DNA from: Alphaproteobacteria bacterium
Lineage (GTDB): Bacteria; Myxococcota_A; UBA796; UBA2385
Reading direction: 5' to 3'
Assembly (NCBI GenBank): GCA_020632755.1
Contig: JACKEY010000004.1
Span: 1-64,000, forward strand
DNA: 64,000 nucleotides
Shown here: in pieces, positions 1 to 9,172 of the stretch
How positions within the stretch are numbered: position 1 is the stretch's first letter
Layout of the letters: every line of letters begins with the position of its first letter
Position numbers and translations under genes: made by a program
Notes under the pieces: model-generated
Database searches by the model: none
Told to the model about the DNA's origin: nothing
The model's input: only the letters and a program-made list of their open reading frames with translations

Positions 1-1366
1 GGCCTGGACGGTGTGGGTCCGCGACGTCGGTCCCGGTGTCCGGCCGTCCCCGAGGGGAGCGAACCGGACCACACTCCGAAGAGTGCGTCCGAGGCCACGC
101 GGCACGACACGTGGAGCGAGTGCTCCCGTTTCCCTGGTCCGCTCGACGCGGGGAGCGCGAACGGCCGAAGCCGTCGTCTTCCCTCGACGAGTGGGGTCCG
201 GGGACCCGCCGATGCTCGTCCCGACCGGAGTCGGTGGAGCCTTCGGAGCCGGCCTTCGTGGTTCACAGCACCCGAGCCCTTGCGGGTTCCGAGCTGCTTC
301 ACGAAGCCGGGGTGTCATGCGACCCTTGCTTGTGCTGCCACGCCGTTCTCACGGGCGCGGTCACCCTTCGAAGCCTTCCCCTCCGAGCTCAGCGGGTTCC
401 GCGTCACCGCGGCCCCTTCCCCCCTTGTCGTTGCGATCACGCACTGCAGCTTGCGCTGCCGCTCGTGGTTCGCCGACTTCGAGGTCTCGAGCCGGGTGCG
501 GGTCGGTGCCGTCGGCGACGAGTCGCCGCTGACCTCCGGTCCGCGTTCCTGGCCCTCTGTCCGTTGCCGGACATCGAATCCGGGTTCCATGACCCCGTCC
601 GCCTGCTGCACCACGAGGGTGCCGCCAGCTTTCGGTGCCGCGGGTCCGGGTCCGACTGTTCCGAGTCGGAGTCCGTTGCCCGGGCTGCTGGCGGTCCCGC
701 TCTGCGCCGACGTTGCCGTCGTCGCTTCCTGGGGTGCCTGGCTGCCTGGGCCCGTTGCTTCCTTGGGCTTTCATCCGACTCCCGGCCCCGGTCCCCCGTG
801 AGGGGTTCCGCTTCCGGTCTGCGCCTTCCGCTCGCTCGGGACGAGTCCCGTGAGGTCTGGGCGCCGGCCCCCGACCGAGGTCGTGGGCGCTGGGAGCTGG
901 TCTGGACGTCAAAGAACGGGTCCGGGTCGTCTGGTCGGTCCGGCCGACCGCACCTTCCCGGTGCCGCCTGGGACATTTGCAGGGTCCGTGCCAACTTTTG
1001 AGTAGCGTGTTTGCAGGCACTTACGGTATCCGGGTGCTGGAAGGCGGATTCCCAAACCCGTTCGAGGTCCTCGTCTGAAGTGTCGTGCCCCGTCGGCGGG
1101 CCTGGCCCACGAATGCGCCAGGGACGCCCACTTCAGGTGGGATCGGCAATGCGCTTCAGGTGGGATCCTGGTTTCCCAGTCCGGTCCGAAGGCCCCCGCC
1201 GGGCGCGCCCCTTGATCAACGGATCGCGGTGACATAGGCCGGCCCGAGGTGTGTCATGCTGTGCGCGACGCGCCTCTCCCCTCCGCCGCCCTCCTCCCGG
1301 GTCTTCCTCCTCCCGGGCCCCTCCACGGGCAGCGACCTCCTCCCCCCGCTCTCCTCCCGACCCTCC
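1..1366. other. Gene-free region upstream of the rho-like gene
   Basis: No open frame here has a domain, a credible ribosome binding site or the third-position GC bias of the neighbouring genes. The open frames in several registers are Arg/Pro/Ser-rich and look like chance. I see no tRNA, rRNA, tmRNA, RNase P or SRP signature. The segment is rich in GTCC/GGTC/CCGG words. It holds a 14-base direct repeat (1131-1144 and 1154-1167, 23-base period) and an 8-base repeat TTTGCAGG near 975 and 1010. The last 360 bases are visibly less GC-rich and presumably contain the promoter and leader of the downstream gene. Confidence 0.6.
1131..1167. repeat. 14-base direct repeat, 23-base spacing
   Basis: CTTCAGGTGGGATC occurs exactly at 1131-1144 and at 1154-1167, about 200 bases upstream of the rho-like start codon. 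Two copies at about two helical turns could be an operator, or could be chance. No bound protein can be inferred. Confidence 0.5.
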
Positions 1367-2638
1367 ATGAACGTCGACCTCAACGAGCTCCGCACCCGGC
1401 CCATCTCCGATCTGGTGGACGCCGCACGTGGCTACGGCATCGACAACGCGGCCGGCCTGCGCCGCCAGGACCTGGTGTTCGAGGTGGCCCGTCGGCAGGC
1501 CACCGCCGGCGCACGGGGCGAAGGCGTGCTGGAGATCCTGGCCGACGGCTTCGGCTTCCTGCGCTGGCCCGACAGCAGCTTCCAGCCCGGTCCGGACGAC
1601 GTCTACGTCTCGCCGTCCCAGATCCGCCGGTTCAACCTGCGCACGGGCGACACGATCAAGGGCCGCGTCCGCGCCCCCAAGGAAGGCGAGCGCTACTTCG
1701 CGCTGATCAAGATCGAGGCGGTGAACGGCCGCAGTCCCGACGTGGAACGGGACAAGATGCTGTTCGACAACCTGACGCCGGTCCTGGCCGACCAGTACCT
1801 GGACCTGGGCGGTGACGACGCCCCGGCCGGCGCCCGGCTGGTCGACCTGCTCTGCCCCATCGGGCGGGGCCAGCGGGTCGCGCTCATGGCGCCGCCGCGC
1901 GCCGGTCGGACCCGGCTGCTGCACGACCTCGCCGAAGCCTGCACCGAGCTCGACCCGGAAGTGCACGTCATGCTCGTGCTGGTCGACGAGCGCCCCGAAG
2001 AAGTCGTCGCCCTCCGCCGCTCCGTCCCGGCCGAGGTGCTGGCCACCACGGTCGAGGAACCCGCTGCCCGCCACCTGCAGGTGGTCGAGATGGCGATGGA
2101 ACGCGCCCGTCGGCTGGTCGAGCAGGGGCGCGACGTGGTCGTGCTGCTCGACTCGCTCACCCGCCTGGCCCACGCCGCGAACGCCGCCGCCCAGCCGGGC
2201 GGCCGCATGCTGCACGGCGTGATCGACGTCGGCGCCCTGTACCGGGTGCGGCGCACCTTCGCGCTGGGCCGGAAGCTCGAAGAAGGCGGCAGCCTGACCG
2301 TCATCGCCGCGGTGCTCACCGACAGCGGGGCCAGCATCGACGAGGTCGTGGCCGACGAACTTCACGGCCTCGCGAACGCGGTGATCCGGCTGGACAGCGC
2401 GGCCGCGGCCCATGCGTGGTGGCCGGCCCTGGATCCCGCCCGCACCTGGTCGCGCGGGGCCGAGCGCTTCCTGGACGAGCTGGCCCTCGAGGGCCGTCGC
2501 CAGCTGCGGGCCCAGCTCACCGGCGACCTGTCCGCAGATCTGCCCGGGCTCATCGACCGGGTCACGCGCTCGGACGACAACGCCGAAGCGCTGCGGCGTC
2601 CCACGCCCCTTGACAAGCTGGGCGCGGCGGGCAAATAG
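1367..2638 (+). CDS. rho: Divergent transcription termination factor Rho (P-loop lysines replaced by arginine)
   Basis: The product is 423 residues, normal Rho length, starting at the ATG that gives the usual MN.....L N-terminus; an upstream in-frame ATG at 1256 would add a Pro/Ser-rich tail not typical of the family. The Rho N-terminal and RNA-binding OB regions (about 1-125) match well (GFGFLR, YVSPSQIRRFNLRTGD, KEGERYFAL). The catalytic Glu of VDERPEE (208-212), the Walker B Asp (LLDSLTRL, D262) and an Arg-finger-like R363 are present. The P-loop reads APPRAGRT: both usual lysines are arginine (R178, R181), including the normally invariant Walker A lysine. The Q-loop (GVIDVGAL for GGVDANAL) and R-loop (LHGLAN for FKGTGN) are also changed. 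RNA threading and ATP hydrolysis may therefore be altered, and a standard rho may exist elsewhere. Gene order rho-rpmE-prfA is the conserved one. Confidence 0.9.
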   Translation: MNVDLNELRTRPISDLVDAARGYGIDNAAGLRRQDLVFEVARRQATAGARGEGVLEILADGFGFLRWPDSSFQPGPDDVYVSPSQIRRFNLRTGDTIKGRVRAPKEGERYFALIKIEAVNGRSPDVERDKMLFDNLTPVLADQYLDLGGDDAPAGARLVDLLCPIGRGQRVALMAPPRAGRTRLLHDLAEACTELDPEVHVMLVLVDERPEEVVALRRSVPAEVLATTVEEPAARHLQVVEMAMERARRLVEQGRDVVVLLDSLTRLAHAANAAAQPGGRMLHGVIDVGALYRVRRTFALGRKLEEGGSLTVIAAVLTDSGASIDEVVADELHGLANAVIRLDSAAAAHAWWPALDPARTWSRGAERFLDELALEGRRQLRAQLTGDLSADLPGLIDRVTRSDDNAEALRRPTPLDKLGAAGK

Positions 2639-2640
2639 GG

Positions 2641-2685
2641 CAGGTCCTTTCCGGGGGGCCTCGCGCGCACGTCGCGTGCGACCTG
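2641..2685 (+). promoter_or_regulatory. Structured leader between rho and rpmE
   Basis: Nested inverted repeats lie directly after the rho stop: CAGGTC (2641-2646) pairs with GACCTG (2680-2685), enclosing CGCACG (2666-2671) and CGTGCG (2675-2680 by the same strand reading) around a TCG loop; the two 3' arms share base 2680, so not all pairs form at once. It could be an rpmE leader control element or a rho 3' hairpin. Nothing in the sequence decides between them. Confidence 0.3.
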
Positions 2686-2729
2686 CTCGCGCCGCTGGCG
2701 TGACACCCTCGGATTGTCTGGAGGCACCC

Positions 2730-2936
2730 ATGAAGTCCGGCATCCATCCCGAGTTCCACGACTGCACCGTGACCTGCGTGTGCGGCAACAGCTTCGTCAC
2801 CGGCTCGACCGTCGACAGCATCAAGGTCGAGATCTGCGAAGCCTGCCACCCGTTCTACACGGGCAAGCAGAAGCTGGTCGACACCGCCGGTCGCGTCGAG
2901 CGCTTCATGAAGCGCTACGGCATGCAGAACGGCTGA
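2730..2936 (+). CDS. rpmE: 50S ribosomal protein bL31, zinc-binding type
   Basis: A 68-residue protein with the bL31 start MKSGIHPEFH and the four-cysteine zinc site C16, C18, C36, C39 (CVCGN ... CEACHPFYTGKQK), so it is the Zn-containing C+ form. It sits on the large subunit near the central protuberance and helps bridge the subunits. The length is typical. The ATG at 2730 follows GGAG at about 2720. It lies between rho and prfA as in many bacteria. The C+ form is usually replaced by a Cys-free paralogue under zinc limitation; no paralogue is in this window. Confidence 0.96.
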   Translation: MKSGIHPEFHDCTVTCVCGNSFVTGSTVDSIKVEICEACHPFYTGKQKLVDTAGRVERFMKRYGMQNG

Positions 2937-2982
2937 GCCGCCATCGCTTCGACACGTCCCCCGACCCGGTGCTCACCGTGAG

Positions 2983-2997
2983 CCCCCGGGCCGGGGG
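2983..2997 (+). terminator. GC-only hairpin between rpmE and prfA
   Basis: CCCCC-GGGCC-GGGGG, a 5-base-pair all-GC stem, lies 46 bases after the rpmE stop. No T-run follows, so it is at most a weak or Rho-assisted terminator or a processing site. Confidence 0.3.
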
Positions 2998-3053
2998 TAC
3001 GTGCGTCCGGCCCATGCGATAGACCGTCGCGTCTACACTCCCCCGGAGTCCCC

Positions 3054-4157
3054 GTGTTCCAGCGCCTCGACCAGGTCGAGGGGCGCCTGGCCGAGCTCGA
3101 CCAGGCCCTCATGGACCCCGCCACCACCCAGGACCCTGGCCGGCTGCGAGAGGTCACGCGGGAGCGTGCGCGCCTGGTCCCGATCGTCGAGACCTGGCAG
3201 GAGCTGCAGCAGCTGCGGGACGACCTCGCGGGCGCGAAGGAGCTGCTGGCGGACCCCGAGATGCGGGACATGGCCAAGGACGAGGTGGCCGACCTCGAAG
3301 AACGCATCCCCGCGCTGGAGCAGGACCTCAAGCTGTCCCTGCTCCCGCCCGACCCCTACGAAGGCCGGGACATCATCCTGGAGATCCGCGCCGGCACCGG
3401 CGGGGACGAAGCCGCGCTGTTCGCCGCCGACCTGTTCAACATGTACAGCCGGTTCGCCGACGGCAACGGCTGGCGCGTCGAGCTGCTCGACAGCTCGGAG
3501 ACCCACGTGGGCGGCGCCAGCGGGCGCACCGCGACCGGCTTCCGCGAGGTCATCGCCCAGATCTCGGGGGACGACGCCTACAAGCACCTGGCGTGGGAGA
3601 GCGGCGTGCACCGCGTGCAGCGGGTGCCGCTGACCGAGACCCAGGGCCGGATCCACACGTCGACCGCCACGGTCGCGATCATGCCGGTCGCCGACGAGGT
3701 CGAGGTCGAGATCGCCGACAAGGACCTGCGCATCGACGTGTTCCGCGCCTCGGGCCCGGGCGGCCAGTCCGTCAACACCACCGACAGCGCCGTGCGCATC
3801 ACGCACCTGCCGACCGGCACCACGGTCCAGTGCCAGGACGAGAAGTCCCAGCACAAGAACAAGGCCAAGGCCATGAAGGTCCTGGCCGCGCGCCTGCTCG
3901 AGAAGGCCCAGTCCGAAGCCCACGCCGAAGAAGCCGACGCCCGCCGGGCCCAGATCGGCTCCGGCGACCGCTCCGAGCGCATCCGGACCTACAACTACCC
4001 GCAGAACCGCCTGACCGATCACCGCATCGGCCTGACGCTCTACCAGCTCGACCGCATCGTGATGGGCGAGCTCGATCCGGTGGTCACCGCGCTCACCGGT
4101 GAATTCCAGGCCCGCCAGCTCGCCCAGCTGGACGAGGCCCGCCACGACGAGGGTTGA
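3054..4157 (+). CDS. prfA: Peptide chain release factor 1
   Basis: The 367-residue product recognises UAA/UAG stop codons and triggers peptide release. The PxT codon-reading tripeptide (P192-L193-T194; class consensus P-A/V/x-T) identifies RF1 rather than RF2. The GGQ peptidyl-transferase motif is at 236-238 in a conserved surround (ASGPGGQSVN). The N-terminal coiled-coil domain spans about 1-100. The start is GTG, with GGAG seven bases upstream, matching the MF.RL.. start of homologues. The methyltransferase gene prmC that often follows prfA is absent; an exported SRPBCC protein follows after 22 bases. Confidence 0.97.
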   Translation: MFQRLDQVEGRLAELDQALMDPATTQDPGRLREVTRERARLVPIVETWQELQQLRDDLAGAKELLADPEMRDMAKDEVADLEERIPALEQDLKLSLLPPDPYEGRDIILEIRAGTGGDEAALFAADLFNMYSRFADGNGWRVELLDSSETHVGGASGRTATGFREVIAQISGDDAYKHLAWESGVHRVQRVPLTETQGRIHTSTATVAIMPVADEVEVEIADKDLRIDVFRASGPGGQSVNTTDSAVRITHLPTGTTVQCQDEKSQHKNKAKAMKVLAARLLEKAQSEAHAEEADARRAQIGSGDRSERIRTYNYPQNRLTDHRIGLTLYQLDRIVMGELDPVVTALTGEFQARQLAQLDEARHDEG

Positions 4158-4179
4158 GCCCTCCCGCCCCGGAGTCGAC

Positions 4180-4818
4180 ATGACCGGCCTGTTCCTCGCC
4201 GCCGCGCTCTTCCTGGCCCCGCCCGCCGTCGCTTCCAGCACGACGTCGCCGCACCCCCACCAGGGCGTCGCGCCCAAGTTCACGGTGCCGGCCCGCACGA
4301 CCTCGTTCAGCGACAAGGAAGCCGAGCAGCTGCTCGCCGGCCAGTCGGTGCGCAAGCAGGTCAAGTACGAGAACGGCGGGCGCGGCATCAGCATCATGGA
4401 CGTCAAGGGCACGCCCGCCCAGGTCTGGGCCGTCATCGACGACTTCGGCAGCTACCCGTCCTGGATCGACATGCTCCAGGAGACCGAGGTCTACGGCAAG
4501 AACGGCAACGAGGTGCTGGTCCGGTTCAAGCTCAAGGTCATGGGCAAGGACGTCGAGTACTTCATCGACCACGAGCGCCGCGTGGACCAGGGCTACGTGA
4601 CCTGGCAGCTCGACTACAGCCGCGAGTCCGACATCGATGACTCCACCGGCTACTGGCTGGTCTACGAGACCCCCGGGCGGCCCGGCTACACCCGCGTCGA
4701 GTACACGGTCGACCTGCGGCTCAAGGGCTGGATCCCCGGCTTCGTCGAGGACATGCTGGCCAACAAGGGCCTCGACAAGGCCACGGGCTGGGTCAAGAAG
4801 CAGGTCGAGGGGACCTGA
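4180..4818 (+). CDS. Exported SRPBCC (START/polyketide-cyclase-like) protein
   Basis: 212 residues. An N-terminal signal peptide (hydrophobic 3-17, then PAVASS) suggests export. Residues about 65-210 have the SRPBCC pattern: a strand before GTPAQVWAVIDDFGSYPSWIDML, central beta strands, and a long C-terminal amphipathic helix (GFVEDMLANKGLDKATGWVKK). Such folds bind hydrophobic ligands in a cavity. The ligand cannot be told from sequence. The ATG at 4180 follows GGAG (4171), 22 bases after prfA, so co-transcription with prfA is likely. Confidence 0.75.
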   Translation: MTGLFLAAALFLAPPAVASSTTSPHPHQGVAPKFTVPARTTSFSDKEAEQLLAGQSVRKQVKYENGGRGISIMDVKGTPAQVWAVIDDFGSYPSWIDMLQETEVYGKNGNEVLVRFKLKVMGKDVEYFIDHERRVDQGYVTWQLDYSRESDIDDSTGYWLVYETPGRPGYTRVEYTVDLRLKGWIPGFVEDMLANKGLDKATGWVKKQVEGT

Positions 4819-4874
4819 CCGGCGACGCGCGCCGAGCCGCATGCGGTAGGCTCCCGGGCCGACCCGGAGTCCCC

Positions 4875-5660
4875 ATGCGCACGTCGTCCTTCCTCGGTCT
4901 GTCCCTCTGCGCCTTCCTGGTGGCGGGCAACCTGGCCTGCACCAACCCGTTCGCCGCCGCGCAGGAGGCCGACACCATCGAGGCCTACGAGACCTTCCTG
5001 GCCGAGAACCCCAACAGCCCCTTCGTGACCCAGGGCAGCCTGCGGCTGGAAGAGCTGTACCTGGAGAAGGCCCGCCAGGACAAGACGCTCGAGAGCTACG
5101 ACGTCTACCTGGACAAGTACCCCAAGGGCACGCTGCGCGAGAAGGCCGTCGAAGAGCGGCGGACCTTCCTGTTCGACTGGGCCGGGGAACAGGACACGCC
5201 CGAAGCCTGGCAGAAGTTCCTCGACGAGTACCCGACCGGCGACAAGAAGCTGAAGCAGCAGGCCCGCACGCGCCTGAACATGGCGCAGCACCGCGATCTG
5301 GTGACCATCGGCGCGCCCAGCATCGAGCAGATCAACCTGGCCGAGAACCCCGACGGTCCGCTCGACGGCTGGGGCATCTACGCCGACGTGACGGTCGCGG
5401 GCGACAAGCCGGTCAAGGAGCTCGACCTCGAGGTCGCCTACCTGGGCCCCGAGGGCCAGGTCCTGGACACCGACAAGTGGCCGGTCGTCGCGCCCGCCCT
5501 GCCGGGCAACATGCCGGTCGAAGAGGAATTCAAGATCCCGATGAAGCCGGGCGAGACCCGGACCTTCGAGTGGACCACCGGCGACATGCCGGCCGACTGG
5601 AGCAAGAAGGTGCGCCTCAAGCCCGTCGACATCAAGTTCGTCGGCGAGGAAGGCGAGTAG
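4875..5660 (+). CDS. Lipoprotein with TPR-like repeats
   Basis: 261 residues. A type II signal peptide ends at a lipobox (GNLAC, Cys22). Residues 30-150 contain repeated helical units of the form AYETFLAENPNSPF, SYDVYLDKYPKGTLREKA and AWQKFLDEYPTGDKKLKQQA, the pattern of Sel1/BamD/YbgF-type TPRs. The last 110 residues are predicted beta-strand rich with no recognised family. It is likely a periplasm-facing outer-membrane lipoprotein acting as a scaffold. A TAGGCT element (4847-4852) and GGAG precede the ATG. Function unknown. Confidence 0.7.
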   Translation: MRTSSFLGLSLCAFLVAGNLACTNPFAAAQEADTIEAYETFLAENPNSPFVTQGSLRLEELYLEKARQDKTLESYDVYLDKYPKGTLREKAVEERRTFLFDWAGEQDTPEAWQKFLDEYPTGDKKLKQQARTRLNMAQHRDLVTIGAPSIEQINLAENPDGPLDGWGIYADVTVAGDKPVKELDLEVAYLGPEGQVLDTDKWPVVAPALPGNMPVEEEFKIPMKPGETRTFEWTTGDMPADWSKKVRLKPVDIKFVGEEGE

Positions 5661-5714
5661 CCGGCAGCCAGAGCCGCGCGCTTGCGGCTACCCTTCGGTC
5701 ATCGCGGAGGGACC

Positions 5715-7718
5715 ATGCGCCTCGCCATCCTGCTGCCCGCACCCCTGCTGTTCGGCTGCACCGACCCGGTGCCGGTGCTGTCGTCCGTCAGCTGCGAGGG
5801 CCCGTCCGTGGCCAGCGGCACCGCCCGGGTCTGCCGGCTGGGCGCGGGCGACGTGCCCGACGGAAGCGGCGGGCGGCCCGGGGACTACCGGCTCCAGAAC
5901 GCGCTGCTGGACGTCATCATCCGCGGGGAGCAGGCCTCGCTCACCCGGCTGTCGGGTACCGGCGGCACGGTCATCGGCATGCTGCCCGAGAGCGGCGAGG
6001 ACCCGGTGCTGGAGCTGCAGCCGGCGCTCGAGGGCGACTGGTTCACCCAGGTCGAGCTGACCGCCCTGCCCGACGAAGACGACGGCGCGGCCCTGCGGTT
6101 GACCGGGCTGGACGCCGACGGCGTGCAGACCGAGCTCACCTACCGCCTGGCCCCCGACAGCCACACGCTGCACCTCGACGGTGCGCGGGGCTTCCGGCTG
6201 GTGCCGCGGATCGGCGCCGAGCGGGTCGGGAACATCGTCGAGCAGGGCGACACACTGCTGATCGGGGGAGGGGAGGTCGAGGATCCCGGGGGCGAGCTGT
6301 GGTTCTCGCTCACCGACCGGGTCACCGTGGGCTCCCGGAGGGAGGCCGTGGAGGAGGCGCTCGGCGAGGTGATCGAGGTGGACGGCGTCGCCACCGACGC
6401 CGAGTGGGTCGAGGCCTGGCGCGGCGGAGACCGGCTCCTGCGCTTGCCGGTCGGCGCGGACGGCGCCTTCGCCGGCCCGGTGCCCGCGGAGACCAGCCTG
6501 CTGGTGCCGGTGGCGGAGGGCCGCCGGAACGGCGTCGGCGTGGCTCCGGGTGCGGGCCTGGCCTTGGCCGCCGGCCCGTCGGGTCTGCTGCGGGTGCGGG
6601 CCGTCGACGACGCCGGGCTCGACCTGTTCGCCACCGTCCGGTGGGGCGACCAGGTGCACGTGATCCCGCCCGGGGGCGCAGCCCTGCCGGTCGGACCGGG
6701 GGTCGAAGACGCGCTGGTGTGGGCCGGTCCCGCCTTCGAGGCCGCCTGGCTCGGTGCGCTCGAGGTCCCCGACGACGGCGAGGCCGAGGCTTCCGTGCTG
6801 CTACGCCGGGTGACCGACACCGAAGAAGCCGTGCTGGCCCGGATCGGCGAGCAGGCCTGGCCCGACGTGCAGGAGCGACGCTGGAGCGCGGACATCCTGG
6901 AGTCCCTGGTCGGGCAGGGCGTCGGCTACGCCGTGCTGGTCGCGGACGACGAGATCGCCCAGGATCGCAGCGCAGAGCCGCACGTCGCCGACGCCGTCGC
7001 GGTCCGCAGCGGGTCGCGCGCGGCCACCGACGCCGTCGGCCAGCCCGTCGCCTGGCCCTGGACCGCCAACACCGCCCACGCGGCCCACGGTGCCGCGCCG
7101 TGGCCGGGGCTGAGCGCCGACGACCTGCTGGCCGTGATGCGCGGCACCTCGCCCCGCGAGGTGGTGGTCGACCTGCAGTGGCTGGCGGCCGCCCAGGACA
7201 TCGTGCCCGGCGCGGTCCCCGCGACGGCGCTCCGGCTGTCGGGCCCCCAGGACACCGCCGCCTGGCTCGCCTGGGTCGACGATGGCCTGGCGCTGCCGGT
7301 GGTCGGTCCCTGGACCTGGGTCGAGGGCCTGGACGCCCAGGCCTACAGCGCGGTGGACGTCGAGGCTCGCATCTACCAGGGCGCGACGATCGCCACGACC
7401 GGTCCGCGCATCCGGGTCGACATCGACGGGGCGGGCCCCGGGGAGCGCGTGGCCACCGACGACATGCCCGTAGGCGAGGTCGTCGCTCGCATCCGGGTCG
7501 ACACGCCGGCCTGGGCGCCGGTGGATCGGGTCCTGCTGCACGGCCCCGACGGCGAGGTGCTCGCCCGCTGGGACGCGGCCCCCGGGCCCACTCCCGTCGA
7601 TCTGCGCTTCGACGTGGAGATGCCCGAGTGGCTGGTGGTCGAGGCCATCGGCTCGGCGCCGTCGCCGCTCACCGGCGAGGTGCCCTGGGCCGTCAGCACG
7701 CCGGTGTGGCGCGACTAG
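5715..7718 (+). CDS. Large lipoprotein of unknown function
   Basis: 667 residues with a lipoprotein signal (LLFGC, lipobox Cys about 15). The segment after residue 50 (GDYRLQNALLDVIIRG...) faintly recalls the N-terminal domain of CehA/McbA-like PHP-type proteins of myxobacteria, which begin with G-D-F/Y-x-L-x-N. The expected metal-binding histidines of a PHP domain are not evident, so an enzymatic role is doubtful. The rest is beta-rich and acidic. It ends one base before the fumC stop codon on the other strand, so the two genes are convergent with no spacer. A TACCCT element at 5689-5694 and GGAGGG precede the ATG. Confidence 0.55.
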   Translation: MRLAILLPAPLLFGCTDPVPVLSSVSCEGPSVASGTARVCRLGAGDVPDGSGGRPGDYRLQNALLDVIIRGEQASLTRLSGTGGTVIGMLPESGEDPVLELQPALEGDWFTQVELTALPDEDDGAALRLTGLDADGVQTELTYRLAPDSHTLHLDGARGFRLVPRIGAERVGNIVEQGDTLLIGGGEVEDPGGELWFSLTDRVTVGSRREAVEEALGEVIEVDGVATDAEWVEAWRGGDRLLRLPVGADGAFAGPVPAETSLLVPVAEGRRNGVGVAPGAGLALAAGPSGLLRVRAVDDAGLDLFATVRWGDQVHVIPPGGAALPVGPGVEDALVWAGPAFEAAWLGALEVPDDGEAEASVLLRRVTDTEEAVLARIGEQAWPDVQERRWSADILESLVGQGVGYAVLVADDEIAQDRSAEPHVADAVAVRSGSRAATDAVGQPVAWPWTANTAHAAHGAAPWPGLSADDLLAVMRGTSPREVVVDLQWLAAAQDIVPGAVPATALRLSGPQDTAAWLAWVDDGLALPVVGPWTWVEGLDAQAYSAVDVEARIYQGATIATTGPRIRVDIDGAGPGERVATDDMPVGEVVARIRVDTPAWAPVDRVLLHGPDGEVLARWDAAPGPTPVDLRFDVEMPEWLVVEAIGSAPSPLTGEVPWAVSTPVWRD

Positions 7719-9122
7719 TCAGCCCGGCTCCGTCATGGACCGCGGGTCGAGCAGCGCGTCCAGGCGCTCGTCGCTGAGCTCGTCGGTCGACAGGGCGGCC
7801 CGTGCTGCGGCGCGGATGCCGGTGCCGTCCTTCCAGGCCTGCTTGGCGAGGGCGGCGGCCCGGTCGTAGCCGAGCTCGGGGGCCAGGGCGGTGCAGAGGG
7901 ACAGGTTGCGGTCCAGGGTCTCCCGGCAGCGGGCTTCGTCGGCCTGCATGCCGGCGATCGCCTGGCGGGCGAAGGCGCGGCTGCCGTTGGCCAGCAGCGC
8001 GATGCTGTCGAGCAGCGCGTCGGCCATCACCGGCAGGAACACGTTGAGCTGCAGCTGTCCCGACATGCCCGCCGCCTTGACCGTGGCCCCGTTGCCGAGC
8101 GCCCGCACGCAGACCTGGGTGAGCACCTCGCACATCACCGGGTTCACCTTGCCGGGCATGATGCTGCTGCCCGGCGCCAGGGCCGGCAGCGACAGCTCGG
8201 CGAAGCCCGTGCGCGGGCCGCTGGCCAGCAGCCGCAGATCGCTGGCGATCTTGAACAGGCCGGTCGCGATGGTCTCGAGCTGGCCGTGGGCTTCGACCAC
8301 GCCGTCGCGGGCGCCCTGGGCCTCGAAGTGATCGGCCGCTTCGCGGAAGGGCAGGCCGGTCTCGTCGGCCAGGCGCGCGATGGCGCGGCGCGGCAGGTCG
8401 GGGTGCCGGTTGATGCCGGTGCCGACGGCGGTGCCGCCGAGCGCGAGCTCGAGCAGGGCGTCCCGGGCGGCCTGGGCCCGGCGGCGACCGTGGGCCACCT
8501 GCGCAGCCCAGCCGCCGACCTCCTGGGACAGGCGGATCGGCGTGGCGTCCATCAGGTGGGTGCGGCCCGACTTCAGCACGTGATCCCAGCCGGCCGCCCG
8601 CTCGGCGAGGGTCCGGTGCAGCTCGTCGAGCGCGGGCAGCAGCTGCTGGTCGATCTCCACTGCGGCTGCGACATGGATGGCGGTGGGCACGACGTCGTTG
8701 CTGGACTGGCCCAGGTTGACGTGGTCGTTGGGGTGGACCGGGTCCCGGCTGCCCAGCACCCCGCCGAGCAGCTGGATGGCCCGGTTCGAGATCACCTCGT
8801 TGGCGTTCATGTTGCTGGCGGTGCCCGAGCCCGTCTGGAACAGGTCGATCGGGAAGTGGGCGTGCAGGCGGCCGTCGACGACCTCGCCAGCGGCCCGCTC
8901 GATGACCGCGGCGAGCTCCGGGTCCAGCTCGCCGAGCTCGGCGTTGGCCGCCGCGCAGGCCCGCTTGATGCGGCCGAGTGCCGACAGCAGGGCCCCGGGC
9001 ATGCGTCGACCGGAGATGGCGTAGACCTCGACCGCGCGCTGGGTCTGCGCGCCCCACAGGGCGTCGGCCGGGACGGACACCGGCCCCATCGAGTCGTGCT
9101 CGACGCGGAGATCAGCGGACAT
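7719..9122 (-). CDS. fumC: Fumarate hydratase, class II
   Basis: 467 residues, typical for oxygen-stable class II fumarase, which interconverts fumarate and malate in the TCA cycle as a cytosolic tetramer. The fumarase/aspartase signature GSSIMPGKVNP is intact, as are GSGTASNMNANEVI near residue 100 and the active-site loop GQSSNDVVPTA. An aspartase or argininosuccinate lyase reading is unlikely because TASNMNxNEV and SGRTHLMDATPIRL fit FumC best. The ATG at 9122 is preceded by GGAGG. The gene is monocistronic on this strand and divergent from queE. Confidence 0.94.
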   Translation of the reverse strand: MSADLRVEHDSMGPVSVPADALWGAQTQRAVEVYAISGRRMPGALLSALGRIKRACAAANAELGELDPELAAVIERAAGEVVDGRLHAHFPIDLFQTGSGTASNMNANEVISNRAIQLLGGVLGSRDPVHPNDHVNLGQSSNDVVPTAIHVAAAVEIDQQLLPALDELHRTLAERAAGWDHVLKSGRTHLMDATPIRLSQEVGGWAAQVAHGRRRAQAARDALLELALGGTAVGTGINRHPDLPRRAIARLADETGLPFREAADHFEAQGARDGVVEAHGQLETIATGLFKIASDLRLLASGPRTGFAELSLPALAPGSSIMPGKVNPVMCEVLTQVCVRALGNGATVKAAGMSGQLQLNVFLPVMADALLDSIALLANGSRAFARQAIAGMQADEARCRETLDRNLSLCTALAPELGYDRAAALAKQAWKDGTGIRAAARAALSTDELSDERLDALLDPRSMTEPG

Positions 9123-9172
9123 GGAGCCTCCGGGGTAGGGGGCCAGTCCATGGCCCGTGGCCCGGACCTAGC

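Noticed and set aside
11..1020. Several overlapping open frames of 170-320 codons in the first kilobase
   Set aside because: They are Arg/Pro/Ser-rich, exist in both strands and several registers, lack ribosome sites and show no protein family.
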